The notes: generated from the letters alone by a model not told the origin. DNA of 64,000 bases from Viscum album (GCA_963277665.1 OY728165.1:1150502050-1150566049), one strand, 5' to 3'; positions 47,690 to 59,065 are shown, counted from the stretch's first letter. Numbers and translations: made by a program.

Positions 47690-48990
47690 ATAGATATACC
47701 TAAAAAAATCAAACTATTGGCACTGAATGGGTCTTTAGAAATAATATCGATGAGTCTGGCACCATAGTATGAAATAAATACTGGTTAGTTGCACTTAGAT
47801 AGAGTCAATAAGAAGGTATTGACATTGAGGAAACCATTACACCAATAGTTAGACTTGAATCTATTAGAAAACTTCTCACATACGAATCATGTTAGGATTT
47901 TAGACTATGACAAATTGATGTGAAAAGTGAATTATTAAATGGTTATACAACATATTAATTTTAGTGTTAAACTACCCCTTGATTTAATGATATGTTTTTA
48001 AATTTTCTGTTTTGAAATTAACAAAAGCATTATATGTTTGAAATAGGCTCCTAGATCTTAGTATGACATGATCATCTCTTTTTTGATTTCTAATGGTATT
48101 TAAAAAAGTATAGTTGGTCAAATAATTTTATAAAAATAATTAACAGTGATGTGTTTTTTGCTCAAATCTAGGTTGATGATATTATTTTTGGATGTTCTAA
48201 ATATACATTGCATACAGATTTTTCAAAGATGTTGAAAAAATAATTTGAAATTAGTTTAATGGGTAAACTTAAAATCATTCTAGGTTTTGAAATTTTAAAA
48301 AATATGTATAGAATTTTTATAAATCAATTTAATTACAATAATGAGCTTCTTAATTTTCAGTCTGTATAACACTAAATACAGGGATAGTCTCATGAGTACC
48401 ACATGTAATTTAGATCTATATAAACCAAGAAATCCAATGGATTAAACCAATTTCAAAGGTATGATTGGATGTTTCTTATACTTGACTTCTAGATAACCTA
48501 CTATTAAATTTACAGTGTATTTGATGGCTAATTATCAGGAAAACCTTAAAGATCCATATTTACATTCAGTTAAAGGTATTTTCAAATAACTCATTTATAC
48601 ATCCAATTTAAGACGTTTCTATCTAATAGGATATGAATATGACATAGTATTTTATTTAGATATGGATATTGGTTGTTGTATATTAGATTGAAAAATAACA
48701 TCTAGAACATATCATTTTTTTTGAATTTTTCCATTATCTTAGTGTAGTATGAAATAAAATTATCTTTCACTATATATTTTTGAAGCTCCATACATAGATA
48801 TTGGGATATTTTTTGCATAAATATTTTCAAATATTCATACATTACTAGACTATGGATAACAATTCAGACATGTACCTATAAATTAAAACAACACTAGTGC
48901 GTTAAATTTTTCTAAGAATCATGTGTCTCAATATAGAATAAATTATATTAATGTAAGACATCAATTTTTTAGGGATAAATTTAAAAAAGT
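47690..48990 (+). pseudogene. Element E reverse transcriptase and RNase H, decayed
   Basis: Copia RT blocks are readable: GTEWVFRNNIDESGTIV near 47718-47768, IDIEETITPIVRLESIRKLL near 47820-47880, QIDVKSELLNG near 47910-47945, KALYGLKQAPRS near 48020-48055. At 48169-48185 the catalytic YVDD reads stop-VDD followed by IIFGCS. RNase H follows with YRGMIG/LYLTSR-like blocks near 48455-48500 and a GCCILD block near 48672-48690. SIRE-like Copia is the best fit. Confidence 0.82.
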
Positions 48991-49139
48991 TCATATAGTT
49001 GTTTAATTCAAAGGAAAAAACATTAGCTTTCTGATATTTTTAAAAATACATTAAATTCAATAATATTAACCTATAAAAATCATTAATTATAAATTATTAA
49101 ATGTATTTATTTTTTAGTTTTGGTGAGAAAACATTGGGT

Positions 49140-49380
49140 GAGTCACCATTACTGAGTCACCATTGGTGAGTCACCATTGGGGTGTCACCATTTTAGAGTT
49201 ACCACTGGCGAGTCACAGTTAGTGAGTCACCATTACTGAGTCACCATTGGTGAGTCACCATTGGGGTGTCACCATTGTAGAGTGACCACTGGGAAGTCAC
49301 TATCAGGGAGTCACCATTAGAGAGTCCACATTGGGAAGTTAGTATTAGTATGTTACCATTTTCAAGTCACCATTTGAAAA
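49140..49380. repeat. 14-bp minisatellite with an 84-bp higher-order unit
   Basis: The unit GAGTCACCATTGGT repeats every 14 bases for about 17 units. Units 1-6 (49140-49223) are repeated in the same variant order from 49224, giving an 84-base higher-order period. Each full unit contains the same GAGTCACCAT word that clusters in the element E LTRs. Later units are degenerate. Confidence 0.9.
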
Positions 49381-49679
49381 GTCCTCAGTCTATATTTTGA
49401 GCCTTTCTTTCATTACGAATTTTTTGATATTAAATTTTATTCTATTTAATATTTTATATTTTATTAAAACTTTTCAATTCTGAATCCCTTAATGATAAAT
49501 TAGGTTGATATACTAAAATCAAGTCACTCTCTCACACCTTCTCCCATTGAACTGAACTATTCCATATTCCCTTTGTCTCATGACCATAAACATTCTCACA
49601 CCCTTTTTTGAACTTTCATTTTTTGTAATGGTGTGAGTAAAGACATATTCAATGTCATCTACTAAGTAATTGAATCCTT

Positions 49680-51252
49680 TAAATAAGTATAAATAGATCT
49701 TAGTCGAGCTATTGTCGAGACAAGGAACCCGCAGGCTACAGAAGGATTAGTTATTTCTAAAAAGGAAGAGAATTTTATATGTTTTGATTCCAATAAGTAT
49801 TTGGTTCTAACAATGATCTAAGATGAAGTATGGATAGAATATTTCTCCAAAAAGGACATAACATTCCATCTTAGGTTGGTTCATCAATTTTATCAGTGTG
49901 AAGAGGTTAGTATGGAATTAATAACGAATTGATTCGTATTATGATAGATGATATGGATTTTACCTTCCTTCAAAATAATGTGGAAAGTGTCTAAATTTTC
50001 CAAATCGATGATTTTATTATGATTATCATGGTAAAAGACCTATTGATAGTTATTTTTTCAGATATAAAAATTATTTTATGGTGATAACTGGTTATAGTAA
50101 TCTAAAAAGGCCTAGTGCTACAAAGATATATGGAAAATGAACACTTATATTCAATTTTATTCATCATTTATTTTATCCTAGGAATGGGGACATTAGTATT
50201 ATGTGTTATTAGGATGTATACCATATATTATTTTTAAAACAAGGGGATAGAACTAATCTTTGAAGAAAACTCATGTTACACAATATAGAAAGGTTTAAAT
50301 AGTCCTCTAGGTAAAACTCCCTTGTTTACCCTAGGTTTATTTGACCTATGCTTAAAGATAAAGTCTTTATTGATGAGGAAGAGGAAGGTTAAGGGTAGTT
50401 TTGTGGTTTCTACTTAACTATATTTTTTTTAGAAATATGAGAGTTAGTTAGATCCTTTTTTTGATGAAGTTTGTTAAATGAAATGATAAACACAATTTGT
50501 ATTTTAATCTTTTATACCATCCTAATAGACCTAAGAATGTAGTGGATCTTGGATTGGAGAGAGATGAGATTTTGATAAATACTGATGAATAAGAATAAGA
50601 ATAATATGGTTTTATGTCTACTAATAATGAGGAACTGTGATATTCATTTGAGGAGTGTGGTGTTCCCAATATCCATAAAAGTCCAGCAATGAAATTTGGA
50701 CTAGCTAGTCCACATGATTTTCTCCCTTCCAATGAGAGTCCCGTAAGTGAAAGAGAAAATTATGATGATGGGATAAAAGTTTCTATATATCAGAAGATCT
50801 GAAGTTATTCTTCTATGTCCTCTAAAGAGGATGTATAGGTATTCAATGATGTAAATAGAGAAGATGGAAATAATGTTCATAATGGATAAGACAATGAGGA
50901 TGAAATTAGATATGGATCTAATCATTATGATGATGATGATGTTAAGAAAAAATCACTTCATCCATCCCCTTTTTGTTCTTTTGTCACATTAAGGTTATTT
51001 GAGAGGCCCTATTTAGCCATATCAATATCTTCATAGATATTATTTTCAAATTGAATTGTTTGAGATTTTACCTCTCCTAGATGTGATCCTTGTGTACTTG
51101 TTAATGGGGAGAAATCACCATGTTTTGTCAAAGTATATGCTACTTGTTTGTCACCTGTTAGAGTTAAAAATGTTTCCCATGATGAGTGGGAAATGTTCTA
51201 AGGTTTTTTATATATTTTTATGTGCCTTAATAATACAAGGAATTTGAATATT
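49680..51252 (+). pseudogene. Element E extra (env-position) reading frame, left part
   Basis: After the minisatellite, frame fragments read RAIVETRNPQATEGLVISKK, DEVWIEYFSKKDITFHLR and LVHQFYQC. About 250 bases further on come RPSATKIYGK, a histidine- and proline-containing block and YPRFI. These resemble the extra ORF downstream of pol in SIRE-type elements, a region annotated in plants as env-like or as a putative plant transposon protein. The assignment rests on short blocks and position. Element D interrupts the frame at 51257. Confidence 0.5.
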
Positions 51253-51257
51253 ATTTT
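51253..51257. repeat. Left target-site duplication ATTTT of element D
   Basis: Identical to 59061-59065. Confidence 0.92.
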
Positions 51258-51272
51258 TGTAGGACCCCGGGA

Positions 51273-51303
51273 CACCCTGAGAGGGGAGGGGTGAATCAGG
51301 GTG
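51273..51303 (-). other. LTR-end hairpin, left copy of element D
   Basis: CACCCTGA (51273-51280) pairs perfectly with TCAGGGTG (51296-51303) around a 15-base G-rich loop. The same hairpin is at 56722-56752 in the other LTR. Confidence 0.75.
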
Positions 51304-52011
51304 GCAACTTTTTCTTCTTTAACTTGTGGATCTTGTTTCCACATTGGTAGGAACTACTTAAACCTGTATGATGGATATGATCAGCAATTAAACATTCACA
51401 TGCAGAGACAGATGACACAACTATTTTTACTTGGTTCACCACAAAGGGCTACGTCCAAGGAGCATACGCCGACAGGTTGCCGGTCGTACCTAAATCCACT
51501 ATGCTTCACTAGCTGCAGATACAACTGTTCGGGCACAGTCACTCTGGCCTAGGCTCACTACCTTTACAAAGGTTCAGGGATAGCTCACTGCTTCCCTCGG
51601 GTCACTCCCGTTGACTCCTCCTGGATCACTGCCATTGGGTGAAGTCTCACACAGTTTATAGACGTGAAAGTCTCTTCAATGGATAGACATGAAGTTCTGT
51701 GTCTCCTGTTCAGCATGAGACTTTTCTTGCATCAGAGTTCAGAGTTGATGCACTTTTCTGTTCAATCCTCCTTTAGTGCAATGACTGAATGCACTAGATC
51801 CCATGTTCTTGTTTGCCTGAATCACAATCACTTGTGTGATTGCTCAATAATTGATGCTCTTTCAAAGTCCAGATTTCATCCACTGATTAATACTCCTCTT
51901 TCCCCTGTCCACTGGGCGAACAACCTTAGGAAAGGGTCTTCACAAAGTACCCTACTTCGCATGGCTCCCAATTTTGGAAAGCTCAATAAATTCTGAGCAT
52001 AGCCCCTCCCT

Positions 52012-52860
52012 TTTCGCGAAGCTCAATCTCTAAGCACTCTCGCGATGCTCAATACTTCGCAATTCTTGGCTATCGCGAATCTCCTTCCACTTCGCGAAGC
52101 TCACTGAGCCAACGCGGGACGAACTCTTTTCGCGGAGCTGGGAAAGTCGCCGCGAAGCTCCTGCCTCTTCGCGAATCTCAATGATCCAACGTGGGGCGCA
52201 ACCTTTTCGCGATGCTCAGAATGTCTCCGCGAATCTCCTGCCTCTTCGTGAAGCTCAATGAGCCAACGCGGGGCGCAACCTTTTCGCGGAGCTCGGATAG
52301 CCGCCGCGAAGCTCAACTTTCGCGAAGCAAAACTACCTTCGCGAGTGACCTTTGCGAACCGAGAGCAATGGTTTTTCATTGAGAGCTCTCTCTCTTTCTC
52401 TTGAGTGGGTCGGCCTCTATTTATAGGTGATTCCACCGACCCTCGACCCTTCTGTGTGAAGTCAATGCCACTTCATCTCAAATCGTGAAGCTCCAAAGTT
52501 TCTGCCAGAAATCTGTCCAAATTGCGAAGCTCCACGGCAATCTTCCGTTCGCGGAGCTTGACGTAGTCGCGAAGAATCACCGTCAACATACCTTCGCGAC
52601 AGCGCCGCGAAGCTACCTTCGCGAAGCCCAACATTCCTTCGTTCCTTCGTCGTGAAGATCCCTCACAAAGCCTTTCATCGCCGCGAAGCTCTCCAGCCTC
52701 TGCCATTCGCGAATCTTGACGTAATCGTGAAGACTCACCGCCTCCATTCTTCTGGTCTTCGTGAAATCCAGTCCATGCATCCCATCTTCGCGAAACTCAT
52801 GCCTTTGCCATATTAAATTATGATCTTCCTGGAAATCCACTTTTCGCGATGCTCCACAAC
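52012..52860. repeat. Array of TTCGCGAAGCTC-like words, left LTR of element D
   Basis: More than two dozen words of the form (T/C)CGCGA or (T/C)CGCGG followed by AGCTC, ATCTC or TGCTC are scattered at 15-45 base spacing. TTCGCGAA is its own reverse complement. They lie on both sides of the TATA box (about 52012-52370 and 52480-52860). Copies with CG changed to TG or CA are consistent with methylated-C decay. Confidence 0.85.
52417..52426 (-). promoter_or_regulatory. TATA box, left LTR of element D
   Basis: CTATAAATAG on the minus strand, followed about 25-40 bases downstream by a GA/CT-rich stretch likely to hold the start site. Conserved in the other LTR at 57866-57875. Confidence 0.65.
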
Positions 52861-53611
52861 CTCCAAATTTTGGACCCCATAAATTTGGCAAACACTGGAA
52901 AACGGCGCCACCTTCAATGCTGTTCTTTTTGTCCGCCTCCAGTTCATCCATTCCTTTTTCGACGTTCCTTGAATGAAACATGGATCATTATCCACAGTCC
53001 TCAAACTCGACCTGCCTCCATAGAATCTCTTTTGCCAACAAATTTTTATGTCGTCTTTTTGCTTTGTCGACAAGGACTATCACCTCAACAGAGCTTCTTC
53101 TTGGTGAATAGTATACTTCAGCAACTCTTCTACTTTTATCACAACCTCCACTATTGCGATATGTAGTCTTTGAAGGAACAGCTTTAGCATCATCATCTTC
53201 TATGACAATGTGATGTGCATGGCTATCGCAGAATTCCAATCATTTCACATTGTCTTCTTCTTCAACCGTCATGATCAACTTCATGCAAAACATGTGATCT
53301 AATTCTTCAAGAAGTCTCTTGCATGGTTCTCACCTCATTCTTCTTTAATCGACCTCAAATGGATCGCACCACACATTCTTCATTTTTGTAAACAATGTAT
53401 CACCTTTGACACATGTTCTTTGAACTCACGATCAGTACAACAATCGTCTGAGTCACTACTCCTCTACTTCATCGGAGTACTTCATGATCTCCTTAATTGT
53501 GAGCTTCCATTCCTCCATTTTATTGGAGTACTTCTTGATCTCTTTCATTTTGATATTCCATTGACAACTATTGACAACAAATACAATCCTATACACAAAG
53601 TGGTTCCAACA

Positions 53612-53622
53612 ATCTCCCCCTT
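53612..53622 (-). other. Polypurine tract of element D
   Basis: On the minus strand AAAGGGGGAGAT runs straight into the LTR start TGTTGGAACC. Confidence 0.9.
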
Positions 53623-54595
53623 TGTATTTTGTTTTCAATACCTTATACATCTTCTAAAATGAATTTTTCAGTGTCAAAATGAGAATCTTCTTCATTTCAC
53701 TTTCTCTCCCCCTTATTGACAAGAAATACAAAGTGCATGGTAGGGAGGGTATCAATCCTCACTTAAGAAATGTTTCATTAATCATTTCACTCTAAGTATA
53801 CTTGAGCAATGCTCGATGTAGAAAACAAGAGGATTTGATTAAGTCAACAAGGTTGTCCATTATCCAAAGATTATGATACCAACATGAGATGATAACTCAT
53901 GTATCTTTTCTTCAAGGGTTTACCACTGTTATTTTAGGTAGAAGAACAATTAATGTGATAAGGAAAAATCAACCTGAAACTCCTACACTCAAATCATCAA
54001 ATAGATCAAAAACATTCATTTGCAATCAGCAGGATAAGTGAACTTGGGGCACTTCCATTCTCTTTATGTCACTGATCAATTCAGTTACTCCCCCTTTGTA
54101 AAATAATCTTTGATCTGAGTAGCCAAGGGATAGTGATTGAGAAATGACATAACTTCTCCATTGACGTGTTCTTCAAGAAATTCACAGAATAACTAATTTT
54201 GAGTCCACCTAGAGTTCATATTGATTGAAACAGTGATTATGGAAGCTTCTTCATTCTTCTCCCCCTCAAGGGAAACACTCCTCATCATCTTCATCAAGAG
54301 TGATCCTTCATCATCATAATATTTGAATATCAATTGAAAAATCTTCTAAGGATGGAAACTTCTTCAGCTTGGCTATCAAGAGTTGACAGCATTCACTACT
54401 TCTCAGGTTCTCTCCCTGAGAGCATGCTTCACCTTCAATTCCCTGCATTATTATCACAAATACAATACACAAATGATTACGGGAATAAGGTGGTTCCTTC
54501 TTGATTCATCATGAAGACTTGCTTGGTTGAAGTTCTTTTCTCAACCAAGTTCCTCTGTTCACTCCAGTCTTCATGCCTGCACATTTGAATATATG
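53623..54595 (-). other. Non-coding 3' interior of element D with further purine tracts
   Basis: No sustained frame is present. Besides the tract at the LTR, GGGGGAG words on the minus strand occur near 53706, 54090 and 54262. These could be accessory plus-strand priming sites or relics of repeated 3' ends. Confidence 0.6.
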
Positions 54596-56617
54596 TTATG
54601 AAATCTGTCGGTGTGGCATGGCTCTGTTCACATTCTCTTCTGCTTTGTGTGGAGAATTGTTCTGCTTAGCAGCCATCATGAATGATACATTCTTACTCCT
54701 CTTAAGGACTGCCTCTTGCTCTAGTATTAAGGTTAGACAACCTTTTGCAATGGGACCAGACTTCTTGCATCTCTCACACAGAACTTCTTTGACACGAGTG
54801 CTTCTCTTTGTTTGCAATATCTCAAGAACTGTGTCTTCATCATGTGAAAGTTTTCCTTTTCCTTTATCACCATCACTGGCCTTTTCATCTTCAAGTTTAC
54901 TCATTCGTTTCAAATCTTCTGGCCAGATGACCAATATGTCATTTGGAACTTTTGCATCTGGTTTAGGTCTTCCACATGGGTTCATCCGAGATTCATCCCA
55001 CTTAGTGTTTCTTTTGGATGAATGACCCTTCAATTTCATGGATCTAAAATCCTGGGTCTTCTCATCTTCCCTACTTGAGATCTTCTTGGGGAAGTGTGTG
55101 TTCACAACATTCTTCTGATTTCTCCCCAAGGTAGCTGCTTCATTATTTGACGACATCAGAGGTCTTCTTTTCTTTTCGACAGTGAAAGCATGTTGATGTG
55201 GAAATGTGCCTGCATTGTGACCGCTGTCGTTGCATACATCACAGATGTTATCAAGAATTCCAAATCTGTTTGCAGTAAACAGATGCTTCTGGACCTTCTG
55301 ATGTTTCTTCTTTTTCTCTGGCTTCCTCCCCTTTTATATAGGCTTTCCCTGTGCTTTTCCATGAAAGGGATTATAAAAAAAATCCAGTGCACAGTGCCCA
55401 AATCTATTGCAGCACCAACATTGTCCCAAAAATCTTTTCTTCTTTGTTTCTTCAGTATTAAGTTGTTGGGCCATCTGCTTAATCGTTTGTGCTCTATTTT
55501 AGGAAGAAGCTTCCTCCTTTTTCTTCCTATCCACCCTAGTCATGGTGGTAGGTTTCTTCTTCTCACCTTTCCTCATCCATACTTGTTTAGAACTTTTCTT
55601 CCCACCTACACTGAGTGTAGGAGTGTATTTAGAAATATGAGTACAAGATGGTTTGGATGGTACCTTCACTTTCTCAGTTGCTTGTGATATATAAAAGAGT
55701 GAAGTCATGATCTTCTTATCACATGTTGGAGGTCTTTTGACAATAGAATCCTCCATTGAGCATTGAGTACCAGCAGCAACTGATTCTTGATGTGGATAAT
55801 CAAGAGTGGTCATAATCTTCTTATCACATGTTGGAGGCATTTCAGGTTTAGACTCCTCCAAAGAAAATTGAGTGAAAGCATCACTCATTTCACTCTTTTG
55901 TGAAGTCTCAATATGTGTGTTCTCAATCTTGGTCAACTGAGCTTCCAATTTTTGACCCACAATATTGAGGATGATCTTCTGATCTTCAATCGTGATCATC
56001 TTCTCTTCACAAGTCTTCTTCAATCTTTCAACCTCATCTTCATGCATCTTAACTTTGTTTTGTAGCAAAGAGTAATGTTCCCTGAATTTAATGGAAGTTT
56101 CATCCAAACAAAAACTCTTGACTTCATTTCTCTTCTTCAGCTCAGCTTCAAGTGCATGGATCCGTTCTTCCAGAGTATTGCTGACTTCACCTTTTTCTTC
56201 AAGGGCTTTCACCCATTTGGTGAGCTTCATACTTTCCATAATTTTTCCTTCCATCCCCTTTTCCATATTGTCCGCTTCCCTTTAAAGTCTAGTGATCTCA
56301 ACCTGCATAGATTGAAATAGGCTATATATAATAACAGCCCTTTCTTCTGGGATATCATGCAGATATGTTTTGAGTTTTCCTTGAAAGCGTGAATTAGGGG
56401 TGTCATCCTTTCCTCTGGAAGAATTCTGAGTCACATGCTCGATACTTTCCATGAATGATGTTTCTTCATTTTTGGAATGGCATGGAGAACAAGACATTGC
56501 ATCTTCTTTGGATATGAGGGACTTCTTTAGCTGCTTTTTCTCTTTCTTTTTCCTGTTTTTCATGGTTTTGCTAGATGTAGACGTCTGCTCAGAAACTTCA
56601 TCAAGACTTCTCTTCAT
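54596..56617 (-). pseudogene. Long gag-like protein of element D: coiled coil plus three zinc-knuckle-like motifs, three in-frame stops
   Basis: One minus-strand frame of 674 codons starts at the ATG at 56617, about 70 bases after the primer-binding site, and ends at 54596. It has only three internal stops, all TAA (near 56284, 55501 and 55340), and no frameshift. Reading order: a Lys-rich basic segment near residues 20-35 that could be a nuclear or RNA-binding signal; a long charged heptad-rich region from about residue 115 to 240, probably coiled coil; and two 34-residue repeats sharing PPTCDKKIMT. Then come three CCHC-like motifs (CWCCNRFGH, CDVCNDSGH, CERCKKSGP), each lacking one ligand. 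The knuckles suggest RNA packaging and thus a gag role, but no classical gag domain is recognised. No pol follows. It may be an unusual Copia gag or a separate protein. Confidence 0.72.
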
Positions 56618-56687
56618 TGTTGACTTTAGGAAAGAAACTCAAATCCTCTTCTCAATATAATTACTGGAGAATATCCAACATACGTTA

Positions 56688-56704
56688 ACCTCCCTCTGAT
56701 ACCA
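56688..56704 (-). other. Primer-binding site of element D (initiator Met tRNA type)
   Basis: On the minus strand TGGTATCAGAGGGAGG lies two bases from the end of the right LTR. This establishes the minus orientation and that the right LTR is the 5' LTR. Confidence 0.92.
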
Positions 56705-57459
56705 CTTGTAGGACCCCGGGACACCCTGAGAGGGGAGGGGTGAATCAGGGTGGCAACTTTTTCTTCTTTAAGTTATGGATCTTGTTCCCACGTTGGTAGG
56801 AACTACTTAAACCTGTATGATGGATATGATCAGCAATTAAACATTCACATGCAGAGACAGATGACACAGCTATTTTTATTTGGTTCACCACTAAGGGCTA
56901 CGTCCAAGGAGAATACGCTGACAGGTTTCCGGTCATACCTAAATCCACTATGCTTCACTAGCTGCGGATACAACTGTTCGGGCACAGTCACTCTGGCCCA
57001 GGCTCACTACCTTTACAAAGGTTCAGGGATAGCTCACTGCTTCCCTCGGGTCACTCCCGTTGACTCCCCCTAGCTCACTGTCGTTGGGTGAAGTCTCACA
57101 TAGTTTATAGACATGAAAGTCTCTTCAATGGATAGACATGAAGTTCTGTGTCTCCTGTTCAGCATGAGACTTTTCTTGCATCAGAGTTCAGAGTTGATCC
57201 ACTTTTCTGTTCAATCCTCCTTTAGTGCAATGACTGAATGCACTAGATCCCCTGTTCTTGTTTGCCTGAATCACAATCACTTGTGTGATTGCTCAATAAT
57301 TGATGCTCTGTCAAAGTCCAGATTTCATCCACTGATGAATACTCCTCTTGCCCCTATCCACTGGGCGAACAACCTTAGGAAAAGGTCTTCACAAAGTACC
57401 CTACTTCGCACAGCTCCCAATTTTGGAAAGATCAAGCAATTCTGAGCAGAGCCCCTGCC

Positions 57460-58305
57460 TTTTCGTGAAGCTCAATCTCGAAGCACTCTCGCGATGCTCA
57501 AGCCTTCGCAATGCTTGGCTATCGCGAATCTCCTGCCACTTCGCGAATCTCACTGAGCCAACGTGGGGCGAACTCTTTTCGCAGAGCTGGGAAAGTCACC
57601 GTGAAGCTCCTGCCTCTTCGCGAAGCTCAATGAGCCAACGCGGGGCGCAACCTTTTCGTGGAGCTCAGAAAGTCGCCACGAATCTCCTGCCTCTTCGCGA
57701 AGCTCAATGATCCAACGCGGGGCGCAACCTTTTCGCGGAGCTCGGATAGCCGTCGTGAAGCTCAACTTTCGTGAAGCAAAACTACCTTCGCGAGTGACCT
57801 TTGCGAACCGAGAGCAATGGTTTTTCGTTGAGATCTCTCTCACTTTCTCTTGAGTGGGTCGGCCTCTATTTATAGGTGATTCCACCGACCCTCGACCCTT
57901 CCGCGCGAAGTCAATGCCACGTCATCTCAAATAGCGAAGCTCCAAAGTTTCTGCCGAAAATCTGTCCAAATCGCGAAGCTCCACGGAAATCTTCCGTTCG
58001 CGGAGCTTGACGTAGTCGTGAAGAATCACCGTCAACATACCTTCGCGACAGCGCCCCGAATCTACCTTCGCAAATCCCAACATTCCTTCATGCCTTCGTC
58101 GCGAATATCCCTCACAAAGCCCTTCATCGCCGCAAAGCTCTCCAGCCTCTGTCGTTCGCGAAGCTTTACGTAATCGCGAAGACTCACCGCCTCCATTCTT
58201 CTGGTCTTCGCGAAATCCAGTCCATGCATCCCATCTTCACGAAACTCATGCCTTTGCCATATTAAATTATGATCTTCCTGGAAATCCACTTTTCGCGATG
58301 CTCCA
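57460..58305. repeat. Array of TTCGCGAAGCTC-like words, right LTR of element D
   Basis: Counterpart of the left-LTR array. Several words that read CGCG in one LTR read CGTG, CACG or CGCA in the other, in both directions, so CpG decay happened independently after insertion. Confidence 0.85.
57866..57875 (-). promoter_or_regulatory. TATA box of element D 5' LTR
   Basis: CTATAAATAG on the minus strand. It would drive the gag-like frame at 56617-54596 through the remaining ~1.15 kb of R/U5. Confidence 0.65.
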
Positions 58306-59060
58306 CAACCTCCAAATTTTGGACCCCATAAATTTGGCAAACACTGGAAAACGGTGCCACCTTCAATGCTGTTCTTTTTGTCCGCCTCCAGTTCATCCAT
58401 TCCTTTTTCGACGTTCCTTGAATGAAACATGGATCATTATCCACAGTCCTCGAACTCGACCTGCCTCCATAGAATCTCTTTTTCCAACAAATTTTTATGT
58501 CGTCTGTTTTCTTTGTCGACAAGGACTATCACCTCAACAGCGCTTCTTCTTGGTGAATAGTATACTTCAGCAACTCTTCTGCTTTTATCACAACCTCCAC
58601 TATTGTGATATGTAGTCTTTGAAGGAACAACTTTAGCATCATCATATTCTATGAGAATGTGATGTGCATGGCTATCGCAGAATTCCAATCATTGCACATT
58701 GTCTTCTTCTTCAACCGTCATGATCAACTTCATGCAAAACATGTGATCTGATTCTTCAAGAAGTCTCTTGCATGGTTCTCACCTCATTCTTCTTTAATCG
58801 ACCTCAGATGGATCGCACCCCACATTCTTCATTATTGTAAACAATGTATCACCTTTGACACATGTTCATTGAACTCACGATCAGTACAACAATCGTCTGA
58901 GTCACTACTCCTCTACTTCATCGGAGTACTTCATGATCTCCTTAATTGTGAGCTTCCATTCATCCATTTTATTGGAGTACTTCTTGATCTCTTTCATTTT
59001 GATATTCCATTGACAACTATTGACAACAAATACAATCCTATACACAAAGTGGTTCCAACA

Positions 59061-59065
59061 ATTTT
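59061..59065. repeat. Right target-site duplication ATTTT of element D
   Basis: Identical to 51253-51257. Confidence 0.92.

Larger units (their letters stand above)
51258..53611 (-). repeat. Element D 3' LTR (left copy)
   Basis: Plus-strand start TGTAGGACCCC and end GGTTCCAACA, inverted relative to element direction. It contains a TATA box (52417-52426, minus), dense CGCGA words on both sides of it and a terminal hairpin at 51273-51303. ORFs within it, such as 52101-52436 minus, are present in both LTRs but consist of repeat-derived Arg/Ala/Glu strings. Confidence 0.93.
51258..59060 (-). mobile_element. Element D: young non-autonomous Copia-like retrotransposon, minus strand
   Basis: Two direct repeats of identical length, 51258-53611 and 56707-59060 (2354 bp each), are bounded by TG...CA and by the same pentamer ATTTT on both outer sides. 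The primer-binding site lies beside the right LTR and the polypurine tract beside the left LTR, so the element reads on the minus strand. The 3095-bp interior has a single long gag-like frame and no protease, integrase, RT or RNase H. A hand count over the first 265 aligned bases gives about 12 differences, roughly 95% identity, making this the youngest insertion seen. LTR end features (GATTCACCCC, purine tract GGGGGAGATTG) are those of SIRE-type Copia elements, which probably supplied pol. Confidence 0.93.
56707..59060 (-). repeat. Element D 5' LTR (right copy)
   Basis: Same length and order of features as the left copy, with about 4-5% substitutions. TATA box at 57866-57875 (minus) and CGCGA-word array at about 57460-58305. 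Confidence 0.93.

Noticed and set aside
49140..49380. CRISPR-like array
   Set aside because: The 14-base units are directly adjacent with no unique spacers; it is a minisatellite in plant DNA.
52101..52436. 111-aa minus frame conserved in both LTRs of element D (also 57550-57885)
   Set aside because: Conservation follows from LTR duplication; the frame is made of the CGCGA/GAGCTC repeat words and lies across the promoter and leader.
54573..55687. Plus-strand frames of 150 and 165 aa opposite the element D protein
   Set aside because: They are shadows of the minus-strand coding frame; the minus strand has the zinc knuckles, coiled coil and correct orientation to the primer-binding site.
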